The translations under genes and the position numbers were made by a program. A stretch of 64,000 bases of DNA from Pseudoxanthomonas sacheonensis (GTDB lineage Bacteria; Pseudomonadota; Gammaproteobacteria; Xanthomonadales; Xanthomonadaceae): the NCBI RefSeq assembly GCF_010093305.1, contig NZ_PDWS01000002.1:310001-374000 (forward strand), in the 5' to 3' direction. Positions 1-9,047 of this stretch are shown piece by piece. The notes beneath the pieces are model-generated. The model was given only the letters and a program-made list of their open reading frames with translations, searched no databases and was not told where the DNA came from. Each line of letters starts with the position of its first letter. The stretch's first letter is position 1.

Positions 1-255
1 CACCGACAACACCATCACGCAGCTGGAGATGAGAAAACTGTTGAACAGGAAGCGGCCCATGCCCGCGCGCATGAACAGCTCGCGGTAGTTGGCAAAGGTG
101 GCGTGCGAGGGCAGCAGCGGCGGCGGGAAATGCCCCGCTTCGCCGGTCTGCATGAAGGACACCGACAGCATCCACAACAACGGCGCCAGGCTGATCACTG
201 CGACCACGACCAGCATCGCGTTCACGGCCAACGACCAGAGCGGACGACGCTTCAT
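1..255 (-). CDS. Sugar ABC transporter permease, MalG-like, C-terminal part outside window
   Basis: The first 85 codons of an inner-membrane permease are visible, and the rest lies beyond the left edge. The N-terminus is MKRRPLWSLAVNAML followed by a long hydrophobic segment (about residues 8-31), then the FANYRELF stretch and a second membrane segment. This is the usual start of a MalG/CUT1-type permease. The ATG overlaps the stop of the preceding permease as ATGA, so the two are translationally coupled. With the MalF-like partner and the binding lipoprotein it should form a sugar importer. No ATPase gene is visible in the window; it may lie further left or be a shared MsmX/UgpC-type ATPase encoded elsewhere. 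Confidence 0.85.
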   Translation of the reverse strand, partial: MKRRPLWSLAVNAMLVVVAVISLAPLLWMLSVSFMQTGEAGHFPPPLLPSHATFANYRELFMRAGMGRFLFNSFLISSCVMVLSV

Positions 256-1130
256 TCCACCCCCTTGCGGCGCGCGAACCACAGCAGCCCGCTGGTGGTC
301 GCCACCATCAGCAGGAACAACAGGAACGCGACCGCCGAAGCGTTGCCCAGGTTCCACCATTTGAAGCCTTCTTCGTACATCAGATACAGCACGCTCTTGG
401 TGCTTTCCAGCGGCCCGCCCTGGGTCATCACGTAGGGCTCGGCGAACAACTGGAAATAACCGGCCATGGTCAGGATGCTCACCAGCAGCAGCACCGGCCC
501 CAGCATCGGCAGGGTCACGTGGCGGAACTGCTTCCAGGTGTTGGCGCCGTCGATGCGCGCGGCTTCGTAAAGGTCCTCCGGGATGCTCTGCAGGCCGGCC
601 AGGAAGATGATCATGTTGTAGCCGAAGTTCTTCCACACCGCGAACAGGATGATGGTGGGCATGGCCCAGCGCGGATCGCCCAGCCAGTCGATGGCGTCGA
701 TGCCCAACACCGACAGACCCCAGTTCACCAGACCGTATCTGGTGTGGAACAGATAGCGCCAGATCACCGCCACGGCCACCACCGTGGTCACTACCGGCGC
801 GAAATAAGCGGTGCGGAAGAAGGGCTTCAGACGTCCGACCTTGGAATGCAGCAGCAGCGCTGCGCCCAGCGACATCGCCACCGACAGCGGTACGCCCACG
901 ATCACGAAGTACAAAGTGTTGCCGAGCGACTTCCAGAACAGCGGGTTCTGCAACAAGCCCACGTAGTTGCCCAGGCCGACGAAGCGCAGATTGCCCGGAT
1001 CGGCCAGCGCATAGATGTCGAAGTCGGTCAGGCTCAACGCCAGCGCGGCGACCACCGGCAACCCGAAGAACAGACCGATCACGGTCAGCGCCGGCGCCGC
1101 GAACAACCAGCCCGCAGTCGAGGCCTTCAC
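252..1130 (-). CDS. Sugar ABC transporter permease, MalF-like
   Basis: The 292-residue inner-membrane protein has about six hydrophobic segments (AAPALTVIGLFFGLPVVAAL near residues 10-30). It carries the permease EAA loop, EAARIDGANTWKQF, near residue 200, which docks on the ATPase. Length and motifs fit CUT1-family MalF/UgpA permeases. I chose the GTG at 1130 because it overlaps the binding-protein stop as GTGA. A longer reading frame runs upstream, but there it is only an alternative frame of the binding-protein gene. Substrate specificity cannot be read from the permease; the gene context points to a glucan oligosaccharide. Confidence 0.88.
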   Translation of the reverse strand: MKASTAGWLFAAPALTVIGLFFGLPVVAALALSLTDFDIYALADPGNLRFVGLGNYVGLLQNPLFWKSLGNTLYFVIVGVPLSVAMSLGAALLLHSKVGRLKPFFRTAYFAPVVTTVVAVAVIWRYLFHTRYGLVNWGLSVLGIDAIDWLGDPRWAMPTIILFAVWKNFGYNMIIFLAGLQSIPEDLYEAARIDGANTWKQFRHVTLPMLGPVLLLVSILTMAGYFQLFAEPYVMTQGGPLESTKSVLYLMYEEGFKWWNLGNASAVAFLLFLLMVATTSGLLWFARRKGVE

Positions 1131-2407
1131 GGCGCACCCGCCTTGGCTGCCTGGTCCAGCATCCAACGGCGCTTCTCCAGGAAGCGATCGGCGCGGCGGT
1201 CCATTTCCTCGGCGGCCTGGTCGACGGTCATGCGTCCGTTGGCGACCTCCTCGCCGATGATCCGCATCTCCTGCGCGATGCGCTCCCATTCGGGCACCTT
1301 GGGCGTCGGCACGGCACGCTCGAGTTGCTCGCGGAAGGCTTTGGCGTGCGGATCGTTGGCCAGCGCCGGCGTCTGCCAGGGCAAACGCCGCGGCGGCAGG
1401 TCCCCGGTGAGTGCATGGAAGCGGGCCTGCGTCTGCGGCAGGGAAAGATAGTGGATCAACTTCCACGCCGCCGCCTTGTGCCTGGACTGGCGGAACACCA
1501 CGAAGCTGGTGCCGTTGGCCAGCGATGCGCCTGGTCCGTTCGGACCGGGCAGCGGCATGGTCATCCAGTCGTCCTGCTGCGCGGCGGGCAAACGCTCCTT
1601 GAACTTGGCGATGTTCCAGGGGCCGGAGATGTAATACGAATAGAAGCCTTTGCCGAATTCGTCCCACACATTGGAGATCTGGTTGTTGGTGACCACCGGC
1701 GCGAGCTTCTGGTCGAATATTTCCTTGTAGAAACCCAACGCATGCTTGAAGCCGGCGCTGCGGAAATTGCCGTAGCGGCCGCCATCGCGCAGCAGCGGGT
1801 CGGGTTCCTGTATGGCCAGGCTCAACAGCGGCTCGAATTCGTTCAACGGCAGCAGGATCGCATAACGCTCTGGCCCCACTTCGCGCTTCACCGCCTGCAT
1901 GGCCTTGCGCCACTCGTCCCAGCTGCGCGGCGGCGTGGCGATACCGGCTTTGGCCAGCAGATCGGTGCGGTAGAAAGGCAGGCGCGTCTCCACGTACCAC
2001 GGAACCGCATAGATTTTCCCCTCGACCAGGCCGCTGTCCCACACGCCGGGAAAATAATCGGGCACGTCGAAATCCGGCGTCGCCGCGATTTCGTCGTCGA
2101 GAGGCTCCAGCGCATCGAGCGCGGCGAATTCGGGAATCCAGGTATTGCCTATCGGAGATACGTCCGGCAGCGACTCGCCCGCGAAGGCAGTCAGCAGCTT
2201 CTCGTGCGCCGACAGCCACGGCAACTGCTGCAGGTCGACGCGGATGCCGGGGTTCTGCCGCTCGAATTCCGGTATCAACTGGGCCACGACTTCGCCTTCG
2301 TAACCCATCGCCCAGAAGGTGACCACTTCGCGGTCGTCGGCCTTGCGGTTGCAGGCCACACAGAGGGTAAGCAAGACGACGATTACAAGGAGTGCGCGCA
2401 AGGCCAT
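1127..2407 (-). CDS. Extracellular sugar-binding lipoprotein of ABC transporter
   Basis: The 426-residue solute-binding protein of the MalE/UgpB type (SBP_bac_1 fold) captures sugar for the two permeases that follow. The start MALRALLVIVVLLTLCVACN is a lipoprotein-like signal peptide with a candidate lipid-modified Cys near residue 18. The lipobox is slightly atypical, with Cys at -3. Family features include a VTFWAMGYEG first strand, YAVPWYVETRLPFYRTDLL and the FYSYYISGPWNIAKF stretch. The frame stays open 18 codons further upstream, but those codons lie in an intergenic repeat and would destroy the signal peptide, so I place the start at 2407. It probably belongs to the same transcription unit as the upstream glucanase, although the repeat separates them. 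Confidence 0.88.
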   Translation of the reverse strand: MALRALLVIVVLLTLCVACNRKADDREVVTFWAMGYEGEVVAQLIPEFERQNPGIRVDLQQLPWLSAHEKLLTAFAGESLPDVSPIGNTWIPEFAALDALEPLDDEIAATPDFDVPDYFPGVWDSGLVEGKIYAVPWYVETRLPFYRTDLLAKAGIATPPRSWDEWRKAMQAVKREVGPERYAILLPLNEFEPLLSLAIQEPDPLLRDGGRYGNFRSAGFKHALGFYKEIFDQKLAPVVTNNQISNVWDEFGKGFYSYYISGPWNIAKFKERLPAAQQDDWMTMPLPGPNGPGASLANGTSFVVFRQSRHKAAAWKLIHYLSLPQTQARFHALTGDLPPRRLPWQTPALANDPHAKAFREQLERAVPTPKVPEWERIAQEMRIIGEEVANGRMTVDQAAEEMDRRADRFLEKRRWMLDQAAKAGAP

Positions 2408-2434
2408 GGTCGTCCGCAACCTCACACTCTTGCC

Positions 2435-2542
2435 GTCATCCCAGCGAAAGCTGGGATCCATTTTGACTTTGCTTTTGTCTTCGCAGGCATCAGGCCAAAG
2501 AAAAGCAAGAGCAAGATGGATCCCAGCTTTCGCTGGGATGAC
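2435..2542. repeat. Inverted REP pair (REPIN-like), family A
   Basis: Two 27-nt arms, at 2435-2461 and 2516-2542, are exact inverted copies. Each begins GTCATCCCAGCGAAAGCTGG and is itself a short hairpin (CCCAGC-GAAA-GCTGGG). The spacer is rich in CTTTG/CAAAG and partly self-complementary. The element sits between the glucanase and the sugar-binding protein and may act as an mRNA stabiliser or attenuator (inference). When translated, such elements give the familiar RWDD / PAFAGMT peptides, which explains spurious open frames here. Confidence 0.85.
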
Positions 2543-2619
2543 GACACGGGGATTCTTGCGCCAACCCGAAGTTGCGCCATCGCCTCGTCGATTTTCCTGC
2601 TACTCCACATCCGCACAGC

Positions 2620-4224
2620 TTACTTCGGCTGCTGCGGCCTTTGCGCAGCTTCCTCTTGCTGGCCGTCCGGATTGCTGCCGCGGGATTCGGCGGTGCCCAG
2701 TGCGCGCGCCGTAGCGGCCTTGGGATCGGCGGGAGCCTGGGCGGGCACGGGCTCGCCTTTCGGCGTGAGCCATCCGCCCTTGAATCCGGCGCGCTCCAGA
2801 CCCTGCCTGATGTGCGCGTTCTTCTTCATCACGTTCCAGACGAATCCGTTGCGGTAGTTGGCGATCATGGTCAGGATCGGACCCTGGTCGATACCGATGT
2901 AATCGCTGGATACCCAGCCCTCGCCCGGCACCAGCCGCCCGGTCTTGAGCGGGATGTCGTACTCGAAGCTGCGATTGAACGAATCCAGGAAGCCGTAGCT
3001 GGAATAGATGTATTCGCCATAGCGCTTGTGCATTTCCGTGGTCGCCGGTATCACGATCTCCGGAGCGAAAGGCAATGAGGCGACCGCCGCGGTCGGGGCG
3101 ATGGTGCCGTCATCGAAATTCTCGCGCAGGCCCGCGCCGCGCGAAGAATAGTGGCGGAATTCGCGCTGCTCGCCGCGATAGTCCTGCAGTGTCTGCTGCG
3201 GACCATCGCTGGCGGTCAGGCCCCACACGTTCTCGCCATAATCCTTCCACTTCATCGGGTTGGAAATCGCGTACGAGCGTTGCGCCAGCGTGGCGCGGCG
3301 GCTGTTTTCGAAATAGTCGAGGCCGCGTTCGCGCATATAGTCGTCCTGGATACCCTTGTAGTCGATCCAGACCTGGCTGTACTGATGTCCGAACATCGGG
3401 CCGAACGCCAGGAATTCCTGATCCTGGTAAACGCCCCAGACCTCGTTGTAGGTACGCGTCCACACTTCCCATGCGTCCGGGCTGATCGGATGGGTGGGCG
3501 AACCCAACGCCAGCACATAGACCATCATCGCTTCGTTGTAGCCGGCCCAGTCGTGCTTGATGAAACCGCTCTCCGGGTACCAGCCCATGGAGATCAATGG
3601 CTTGTTCTGCTGCATCCAGGGCCAGTCCACGCGCCGGTAAAGTTCTTCGGCGACATCGCGGATCTCCTTCTCGCGCGGATCGTCGCGGTCGTAATACGAC
3701 TGCGCGAACAGCACTCCCATCATCAGCAAGGCGGTGTCGACGCTGGACAGCTCCACCCAGCTGTCGTAGCGCTGGCCCTTCTGTATGTCCAGGAAGTGGT
3801 AGTAGAACCCCTTGTAGCCGCTCTTGCCCGTGCGCTGCGGCCCTTGCGGCATGTCGCGGAAGAATTTGAGCGTCAGCAAGGTTCGATCCACCGCCTGATT
3901 GCGGCTGACCCAATTGTTCTCGATGCCGATGGGATAGGCGGTCAGCGAAAAGCCCACCGAGGCGATACTGGCGAACGGACGCGACGGAAAGCGGTCGGGC
4001 GTCAGTCCGTTGACTTCGTTGGTGGTATCCCAGAAGAACTGGAACGTGCGGCGTTCTATGTCGCGGAAAAGCGGTGGGAGTTCCGGCTTGACGTTCTGGG
4101 CGGGCACGACCGCCGCTGGTTTTGGCGCTGCGGCGGGCGGTGGCGCCTTGTTGCACGCGGCCACGAGGGCGATCAGCGCGCCCAATGCGATCGTGCGAAC
4201 AAGTTTCGAATTTGCTGAATTCAT
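2620..4224 (-). CDS. Glucoamylase-family (PF10091, GH144-like) lipoprotein, probable beta-glucanase
   Basis: The 534-residue envelope protein has a lipoprotein signal (TIALGALIALVAAC, lipid-modified Cys about residue 24), an Ala/Pro-rich linker, then an alpha/alpha-barrel glycoamylase domain from about residue 50 to 480. Family-typical stretches are RRTFQFFWDTTNEVNGLTPD, ASIASVGFSLTAYPIGIENNW, KGFYYHFLD, ELSSVDTALLMMG, YNEAMMVYVLALGSPTHP, VWGLTASDGP, DGTIAPTAAVASLPFAP and YGFLDSFN. PF10091 overlaps the GH144 endo-beta-1,2-glucanases, so a beta-1,2-glucan substrate is plausible but not proven. The C-terminal 60 residues are a low-complexity Pro/Ala/Gln tail. An in-frame ATG exists at 4251, but a LacI-type operator would then lie inside the coding sequence. 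It is co-directional with the sugar transporter. Confidence 0.82.
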   Translation of the reverse strand: MNSANSKLVRTIALGALIALVAACNKAPPPAAAPKPAAVVPAQNVKPELPPLFRDIERRTFQFFWDTTNEVNGLTPDRFPSRPFASIASVGFSLTAYPIGIENNWVSRNQAVDRTLLTLKFFRDMPQGPQRTGKSGYKGFYYHFLDIQKGQRYDSWVELSSVDTALLMMGVLFAQSYYDRDDPREKEIRDVAEELYRRVDWPWMQQNKPLISMGWYPESGFIKHDWAGYNEAMMVYVLALGSPTHPISPDAWEVWTRTYNEVWGVYQDQEFLAFGPMFGHQYSQVWIDYKGIQDDYMRERGLDYFENSRRATLAQRSYAISNPMKWKDYGENVWGLTASDGPQQTLQDYRGEQREFRHYSSRGAGLRENFDDGTIAPTAAVASLPFAPEIVIPATTEMHKRYGEYIYSSYGFLDSFNRSFEYDIPLKTGRLVPGEGWVSSDYIGIDQGPILTMIANYRNGFVWNVMKKNAHIRQGLERAGFKGGWLTPKGEPVPAQAPADPKAATARALGTAESRGSNPDGQQEEAAQRPQQPK

Positions 4225-4236
4225 CTTGCGATCCGT

Positions 4237-4250
4237 TGTAAACGTTTTCA
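4237..4250. promoter_or_regulatory. LacI-family operator in front of the glucanase gene
   Basis: The sequence TGTAAACGTTTTCA is a palindrome with the central CG typical of LacI/GalR operators. It is identical to the site before the GH3 gene and one base from the site before lacI. It lies 13 bp upstream of the chosen ATG, where bound repressor would block transcription start or early elongation (inference). Confidence 0.75.
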
Positions 4251-4301
4251 TCTTGAATCGAGGATCGGATCGCACGTATTTGGCAATCCATCCAGGCATT
4301 T

Positions 4302-5828
4302 CTACATTGCTGTTGGAGGAGCAGCCGCGCAGTAGCGGTCAATGAAGGCTTGCTGCATCGGCATGACGTCGACGCAATCGGAAATCGTGCCGCCGATGCT
4401 CGCCATGTATCGAGCCAACTCTTCGTTCGGCAACTGATCGACCAGCGGATGGTAGCTCTGCGGCAGGATGCCCTGCCCGATCAGAATCTGCACCCAGCTC
4501 ATCTCCGCGAACATCTCGTCGGCATTGCGGAAGAAACGGCCGCTGTCGCGGAACAGGTCGATATTGGCTTGAAGTTCGGCCGGTATCGACATGGCCGCGC
4601 ACTGTCGCCAGAAAGCGGTGTCGTCGCGCTGGGTAGCGTGGTAATGCAGGATCAGAAAGTCGCGGATCCGTTCGAACTCGAATGCCAGCTGCGCATTGTA
4701 GCGATCGACCAGCACTTCGCTGATGCCGTCTTTCGGAAACAGACTGAGCAGGCGCATGATGCCTACCTGGATCAGGTGGATGCTGGTCGCCTCCAAGGGC
4801 TCCATGAATCCGCTGGAAAGCCCCAGGGCGACGACGTTCTTGTTCCAGCACTTGTTGCGTCGGCCGGTGGTGAAGCGCAGCGGCCTCGGATCGTCCAGCG
4901 CGCGCCCGTCCAGATTGCGAAGCAGTGTAGCCGCTGCTTCGTCGTCGCTGATGTGCGCACTGGAATACACGTAACCATTACCGGTGCGGTGCTGCAGGGG
5001 GATGCGCCATTGCCAACCTGCTTCGCGTGCGGTAGCGCGCGTGTACGGCAGCGCGGGACCTGCGTTCTCGCTGGGCACGGCCATGGCGCGGTCGCAGGGC
5101 AGCCAATGGGTGAAATCGATGTATCCGGTTCGCAGCGTCTCTTCTATCAACAGTCCGCGGAAGCCCGAGCAGTCGACGAAGAGATCGCCGGCGATGCGCT
5201 CGCCGCCTTCCATCTCCACTGCCTCGATGAATCCCGATTCCGGATTCTGCGAAACGCGGGAAACGATGCCTTCCGTACGCTTGACGCCCTTCTGTTCGGC
5301 ATAGCTGCGCAAGTAGCGGGCATACAGGCCGGCGTCGAAGTGATAGGCATAAGCGATACTGGCCAGCGGCGACGCCGCCGGCACGTCCGTCGCCGAAACC
5401 ATGAATTTGCCGCGCTTGGCCGCAAGCGCAGTCAGCAGGTAGGCACCGATGTCGGCGGCCTTGCCGGACTGCACCGCCTTGATCCAGTACTGGTGGAACG
5501 GAAGCATGCCCAGGCTGCGGCCGATTTCGTTGCCGAAACCGTGCATGTAGGAGTCGCCGATGCGGGTCCAATCGTTGAACTGGATGCCCAGCTTGAAGGT
5601 GCCCTGGGTCTTGCGGACGAAATCCGCCTCGTCGATCTGCAGCATCTGATTGAACAGCCGGATGTGCGGGATCGTGCCCTCGCCCACGCCGACGGTGCCG
5701 ATGGCTTCGGATTCGATCAATCGGATCGAATAGCTTTCCCCAAGCACCCTGGAGAGCGCGGCCGCCGCCATCCAGCCGGCGGTTCCGCCTCCGACGATGA
5801 CAATATTCTTGATCGCGTTTTCGCTCAT
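4302..5828 (-). CDS. Tryptophan-halogenase-family flavoprotein
   Basis: The 508-residue FAD-dependent protein is of the flavin-dependent halogenase family. It has an N-terminal dinucleotide-binding loop VGGGTAGWMAA at residues 12-22 and the halogenase signature WQWRIP near residue 255. Further family stretches are KLGIQFNDW, LFVDCSGFRGLLIEETL and GLSSGFMEPLEATSIHL. In Xanthomonadaceae and Caulobacterales such genes commonly sit beside TonB receptors in sugar-uptake loci and their substrate there is not established. It is therefore probably not a classical antibiotic halogenase. The ATG at 5828 (MSENAIKN) gives the standard N-terminus; a TTG extension to 5849 is less likely. A hairpin separates it from the receptor gene upstream. 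Confidence 0.85.
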   Translation of the reverse strand: MSENAIKNIVIVGGGTAGWMAAAALSRVLGESYSIRLIESEAIGTVGVGEGTIPHIRLFNQMLQIDEADFVRKTQGTFKLGIQFNDWTRIGDSYMHGFGNEIGRSLGMLPFHQYWIKAVQSGKAADIGAYLLTALAAKRGKFMVSATDVPAASPLASIAYAYHFDAGLYARYLRSYAEQKGVKRTEGIVSRVSQNPESGFIEAVEMEGGERIAGDLFVDCSGFRGLLIEETLRTGYIDFTHWLPCDRAMAVPSENAGPALPYTRATAREAGWQWRIPLQHRTGNGYVYSSAHISDDEAAATLLRNLDGRALDDPRPLRFTTGRRNKCWNKNVVALGLSSGFMEPLEATSIHLIQVGIMRLLSLFPKDGISEVLVDRYNAQLAFEFERIRDFLILHYHATQRDDTAFWRQCAAMSIPAELQANIDLFRDSGRFFRNADEMFAEMSWVQILIGQGILPQSYHPLVDQLPNEELARYMASIGGTISDCVDVMPMQQAFIDRYCAAAPPTAM

Positions 5829-5907
5829 CGCATGACGCTCTTCACGCAAATACGGCTCAATTTCATCAACCTAATTCCAACCATTTCCAGCGTTTCTGCC
5901 CTATCGC

Positions 5908-5939
5908 AAGACAAGACCCGCATTCGCGGGTCTTGTCTT
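5908..5939. terminator. Strong hairpin between TonB receptor and halogenase
   Basis: A perfect 14-bp stem (AAGACAAGACCCGC paired with its complement) encloses the four-base loop ATTC, 24 bp past the receptor stop. The T-rich tract is better on the plus strand than on the minus strand. It may be a partial terminator or attenuator, or an mRNA 3'-end stabiliser that lowers halogenase expression relative to the receptor. Confidence 0.65.
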
Positions 5940-5962
5940 TTCTCCTGTTGCGCCAGCTGCGA

Positions 5963-8900
5963 TTACCAGATCACCCGGACGCTCATAAACAGCGTACGAG
6001 GCGGCGTGTATTGCGAGCCGTACTGGTTGAAGCTGACATCCGGGCTATAGACTCCGCCGCTACCCCAGTTGATGTTGTAACTGCTCAAATTGTCGGCATC
6101 GGTGACATTTATCAGATCGCCGCGCACCTGCACCGTCACGTTTTCCGTCACCAGCATGTCCTTGGACAAGGACAGATCGAGCTGCTTGACGCCGAAGGTG
6201 CCCGGCGCATCCACGGCCACTGCGCGCGGGAGCACCGTGTTGGGCGCGCCGTAATTGTAGAAGCCCACGATCTCGTTCAACGGCGCCGGAGTGGCCAGGG
6301 TCAGCTTGGCCGAAGCAGTTATATTCCAAGGCAGATCGTAGATGCCAGTCACGACCAAGCGATGCTTGGGCACGGCCTTCAGATCGATGAAGGCATAGTC
6401 CTCGATCCTTGCGGCATCGAAGGCGTAATGCTCATCGCCACCGCGATTGCCTGTGGCGTGCGAGAACGTATAGGCCGCCGAAACGCCCCAGCCCGATTCC
6501 TTGGTGTAGGGCTTGTCCGCAGAGAGCAGCAACTGCGTGGTCTTGGTCTCGATGCCGTTGTTACCGATGATCAATGCGCCGAAACCCGGCGGCGAATGGC
6601 CCCACGGCTGCGAGCCGCCTTGGAAGAAGTCGCCATTGGGATAACGGTTGCCGAGCGTGAAAACGAACCCTTCCTTGCTATGGATATAAGCCACTGTCGC
6701 CGACGTGTTCCATTCGCCCACCTTGTTCCGCATGCCCAACGAGAACTGGTCCGAATACGGAGTCACCAGGTCGTTATTGAGCAGATCGATTTCGCCGTTA
6801 CGGACGTTGGAGGTGACCAGGCCCGCCAGTTGATCGGTGCCGTTGAGATAATTCGGATTCCAGGCCACGCAACTGCCCGGCGTCGGGGTACAGCCGGTCG
6901 TGTCCGAGAAACGTATCGTGTAGCCAGAAAGTGCGGATTTGACTTGTTCCAGACCCATGTAGTCATACAAATTACGGTCGTAGCTGCGGCCAGCGCCGCC
7001 GAATATCACGTGCTGCTCGTCGCCGTTGAGATCGTAGGAGAAGCCCAGACGGGGCGCCCAGTTGTTCTTATCGGACTTGCGGTTGTTTCCGTTGCTGATG
7101 TAGTCGTCCAGGTCGATGCCGCCAAGCGCCAGCTGTTCGGCGTAGGTAGCGGTGATCGCCGGATTGGTGCCCGGGCCGGTCAGTGCAGCGACAACCTCCG
7201 GCGGGGTGACAAAGTCGGTATAGGAAGGGATTTCCTCATAGTCCCAGCGCACGCCGAGATTAAGTTGCAGTTTGTCGGTCACGTTCCAGTCGTCTTGGAT
7301 GTACAGGCCGATCTGCTTGGACTTGGTAGTAACGGAAGGCGTGGCGCCAGCGAATGGCAGATTGAATCTGACCTGATATGGAATGCTGCTGGTGCCAATA
7401 GGCAGGCCTGCCTGTGTACCGTCGTTCACCGCATAGTAGAACGACGGGTTGGACGTGGAGTTCTCGCTTTGGGTCAGGTCCACTTCCTTGTACTTGATGC
7501 CCGCCTTGATGACGTGATCGCCATTCCACTCGAAACCGTTGAAGGTGATGTCGTTCTGGATGGCCGGTCCTTTCTGGCCCTTGCGCTGAATAGCCAGGCC
7601 GCTGGTCGCATCATCGAAAAGAACGACTCGATTCTGATCCAGACCAAGCGTATAGACCGACTGGTTGCCGATGGTATAAGCGGTTGGGTTGAACAACACG
7701 TCCTCATAGGTGACGCGCAGTTCGTTCAAGTAGCTTTCGCCGTAGTGCTCCCAATTCAGGTCGTAGCGCTCTTCGGTATTCTTGTTGAGCTTCGCGGCGT
7801 CGGCCGTGGTGATACCACCAACGCTGTCGCGGCTGTCTTCGTCACGCACCTTGGCGGAAAACTCCAACTTATCGTTGTCGCCGATCTCCCAGTCGATCTT
7901 GCCGAAGTACAAATCCTCCTGGAACGGCCGCGTCACCGGTCCCAGCTTGTCTTGAACCTCGGCCGGCAGATACTGGCCGATACCGACGTTGGTGCCCGGG
8001 ACGATTGGGTCCGCGGGAATGACGAAACCCTTCCCTTCATAGCTGAAGAAGAAGTGCATCTTGTCCTGAATGATCGGGCCACCCAAGGCGAAACCGTATT
8101 CGTTCTGGTGCGTTTTCTGCTTCTCCTTGCCTGGAGCCCTTTCGCCTGCGGTTTCCGTGCGCCAGCCCGAATCCGTATGCCGGCCGAACACCTCGCCATG
8201 GAACTCGTTGGTGCCGGACTTCGTCGCCGCGACGATAGCCGCAGAACCCACCTGGTCGAACTCGGCCTTGTAATTGGAAGTGATGACTTTGTATTCGCCG
8301 GTCGCCAACTGCGGGAACGGGTTACCCGCGCTCTGCTGCTGACCCGACACGCCGCCGAACAGGTAGCTCTTCTGGCCGACGCCGTCGATGTAGACGTTGA
8401 CCGCACTGGTGGTCTGTGCGCCGCCACGGATGTCGCTGTGCCCGGAACCGTCGGTGGTGAACTGCATACCCGGAACGGTGTCGGCGAACTCAAGGAAGTT
8501 GCGGGTCAGCTGCGGGACCGTGTTGATCTGCTTCAACGACACGTTGGTGCCCACTTCGGAAGTCTTGACCTCGGTCAATGGCGGCGCCACCACCGTCACC
8601 GTATCCAAAGTAGTCGCATCGCCTGCGGCAGGAGCTGCGGCGGTGCCACCCAGGTCCAGGCTGACCGAAGTGGCGACGCTGAGGGTCACCGTTTGTTGGG
8701 TACCCGGACCAGCATCCACCTGATAGGTGCCGGGAGGCAAGCCCACCAAGGAGTAGGAACCATCGGCATTGGTCATGACCCGACGTGTCGCACCAGTGGC
8801 GGTGTTTTTCGCCGTTACCTCGGCTCCGACCGGCGCCTTGCCGCGCAGAGTCGCGTTGGAGGACTGGGCGAAGGCGGGAGCCATGCTCAGCGTCAAGCAA

Positions 8901-8965
8901 CTGGCCAAAGCACAGGTAAGCAACTTGCGTGTCGGACGGATGTTGCGCGGCTTGCGGTTCTTCAT
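5963..8965 (-). CDS. TonB-dependent receptor, Oar type, with N-terminal carboxypeptidase-regulatory domain
   Basis: The 1000-residue outer-membrane receptor imports a large ligand using TonB energy. A signal peptide ends at APAFAQ (about residue 34). A CarboxypepD_reg-like beta-sandwich follows, at about 36-105 (GAEVTAKNTATGATRRVMTN, YSLVGLPPGTYQV). Next come a plug (NTVPQLTRNFLEFADTVPG, then DIRGGAQTTSAVNVYIDGVG) and a 22-strand-type barrel ending in the aromatic residue of RVIW. The start has a good ribosome site (GGGAGGGGAGAGG) just ahead. It is separated from lacI by 82 bp that contain an operator. In context it should take up the oligosaccharide released or trapped at the surface, for hydrolysis by the GH144-like and GH3 enzymes. 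Confidence 0.92.
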   Translation of the reverse strand: MKNRKPRNIRPTRKLLTCALASCLTLSMAPAFAQSSNATLRGKAPVGAEVTAKNTATGATRRVMTNADGSYSLVGLPPGTYQVDAGPGTQQTVTLSVATSVSLDLGGTAAAPAAGDATTLDTVTVVAPPLTEVKTSEVGTNVSLKQINTVPQLTRNFLEFADTVPGMQFTTDGSGHSDIRGGAQTTSAVNVYIDGVGQKSYLFGGVSGQQQSAGNPFPQLATGEYKVITSNYKAEFDQVGSAAIVAATKSGTNEFHGEVFGRHTDSGWRTETAGERAPGKEKQKTHQNEYGFALGGPIIQDKMHFFFSYEGKGFVIPADPIVPGTNVGIGQYLPAEVQDKLGPVTRPFQEDLYFGKIDWEIGDNDKLEFSAKVRDEDSRDSVGGITTADAAKLNKNTEERYDLNWEHYGESYLNELRVTYEDVLFNPTAYTIGNQSVYTLGLDQNRVVLFDDATSGLAIQRKGQKGPAIQNDITFNGFEWNGDHVIKAGIKYKEVDLTQSENSTSNPSFYYAVNDGTQAGLPIGTSSIPYQVRFNLPFAGATPSVTTKSKQIGLYIQDDWNVTDKLQLNLGVRWDYEEIPSYTDFVTPPEVVAALTGPGTNPAITATYAEQLALGGIDLDDYISNGNNRKSDKNNWAPRLGFSYDLNGDEQHVIFGGAGRSYDRNLYDYMGLEQVKSALSGYTIRFSDTTGCTPTPGSCVAWNPNYLNGTDQLAGLVTSNVRNGEIDLLNNDLVTPYSDQFSLGMRNKVGEWNTSATVAYIHSKEGFVFTLGNRYPNGDFFQGGSQPWGHSPPGFGALIIGNNGIETKTTQLLLSADKPYTKESGWGVSAAYTFSHATGNRGGDEHYAFDAARIEDYAFIDLKAVPKHRLVVTGIYDLPWNITASAKLTLATPAPLNEIVGFYNYGAPNTVLPRAVAVDAPGTFGVKQLDLSLSKDMLVTENVTVQVRGDLINVTDADNLSSYNINWGSGGVYSPDVSFNQYGSQYTPPRTLFMSVRVIW

Positions 8966-9011
8966 GACCTCTCCCCTCCCAGGGTATGCAAACTAAAATT
9001 GGAAACAACTA

Positions 9012-9025
9012 TGGAATCGGTTACA
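9012..9025. promoter_or_regulatory. LacI-family operator in front of TonB receptor gene
   Basis: On the minus strand this reads TGTAACCGATTCCA, matching the pattern TGTAANCGNTTNCA shared by the other three sites. It lies 47 bp upstream of the receptor ATG, similar to the 38-43 bp spacing at the GH3 and lacI genes. It is the most diverged of the four. A run of nine A/T pairs at 9031-9039, just after the lacI stop, could help terminate lacI transcripts. Confidence 0.65.
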
Positions 9026-9047
9026 TCGACAAAAAAAAATATTCGGC

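Noticed and set aside
252-2219. One long minus-strand frame joining the permease to upstream sequence, suggesting a fusion protein.
   Set aside because: The upstream part is an alternative frame of the sugar-binding protein gene; the GTG at 1130 is the real permease start.
2408-2461. N-terminal extension of the sugar-binding protein starting MDPSFRWDD.
   Set aside because: Those codons lie in an REP arm and would bury the lipoprotein signal peptide.
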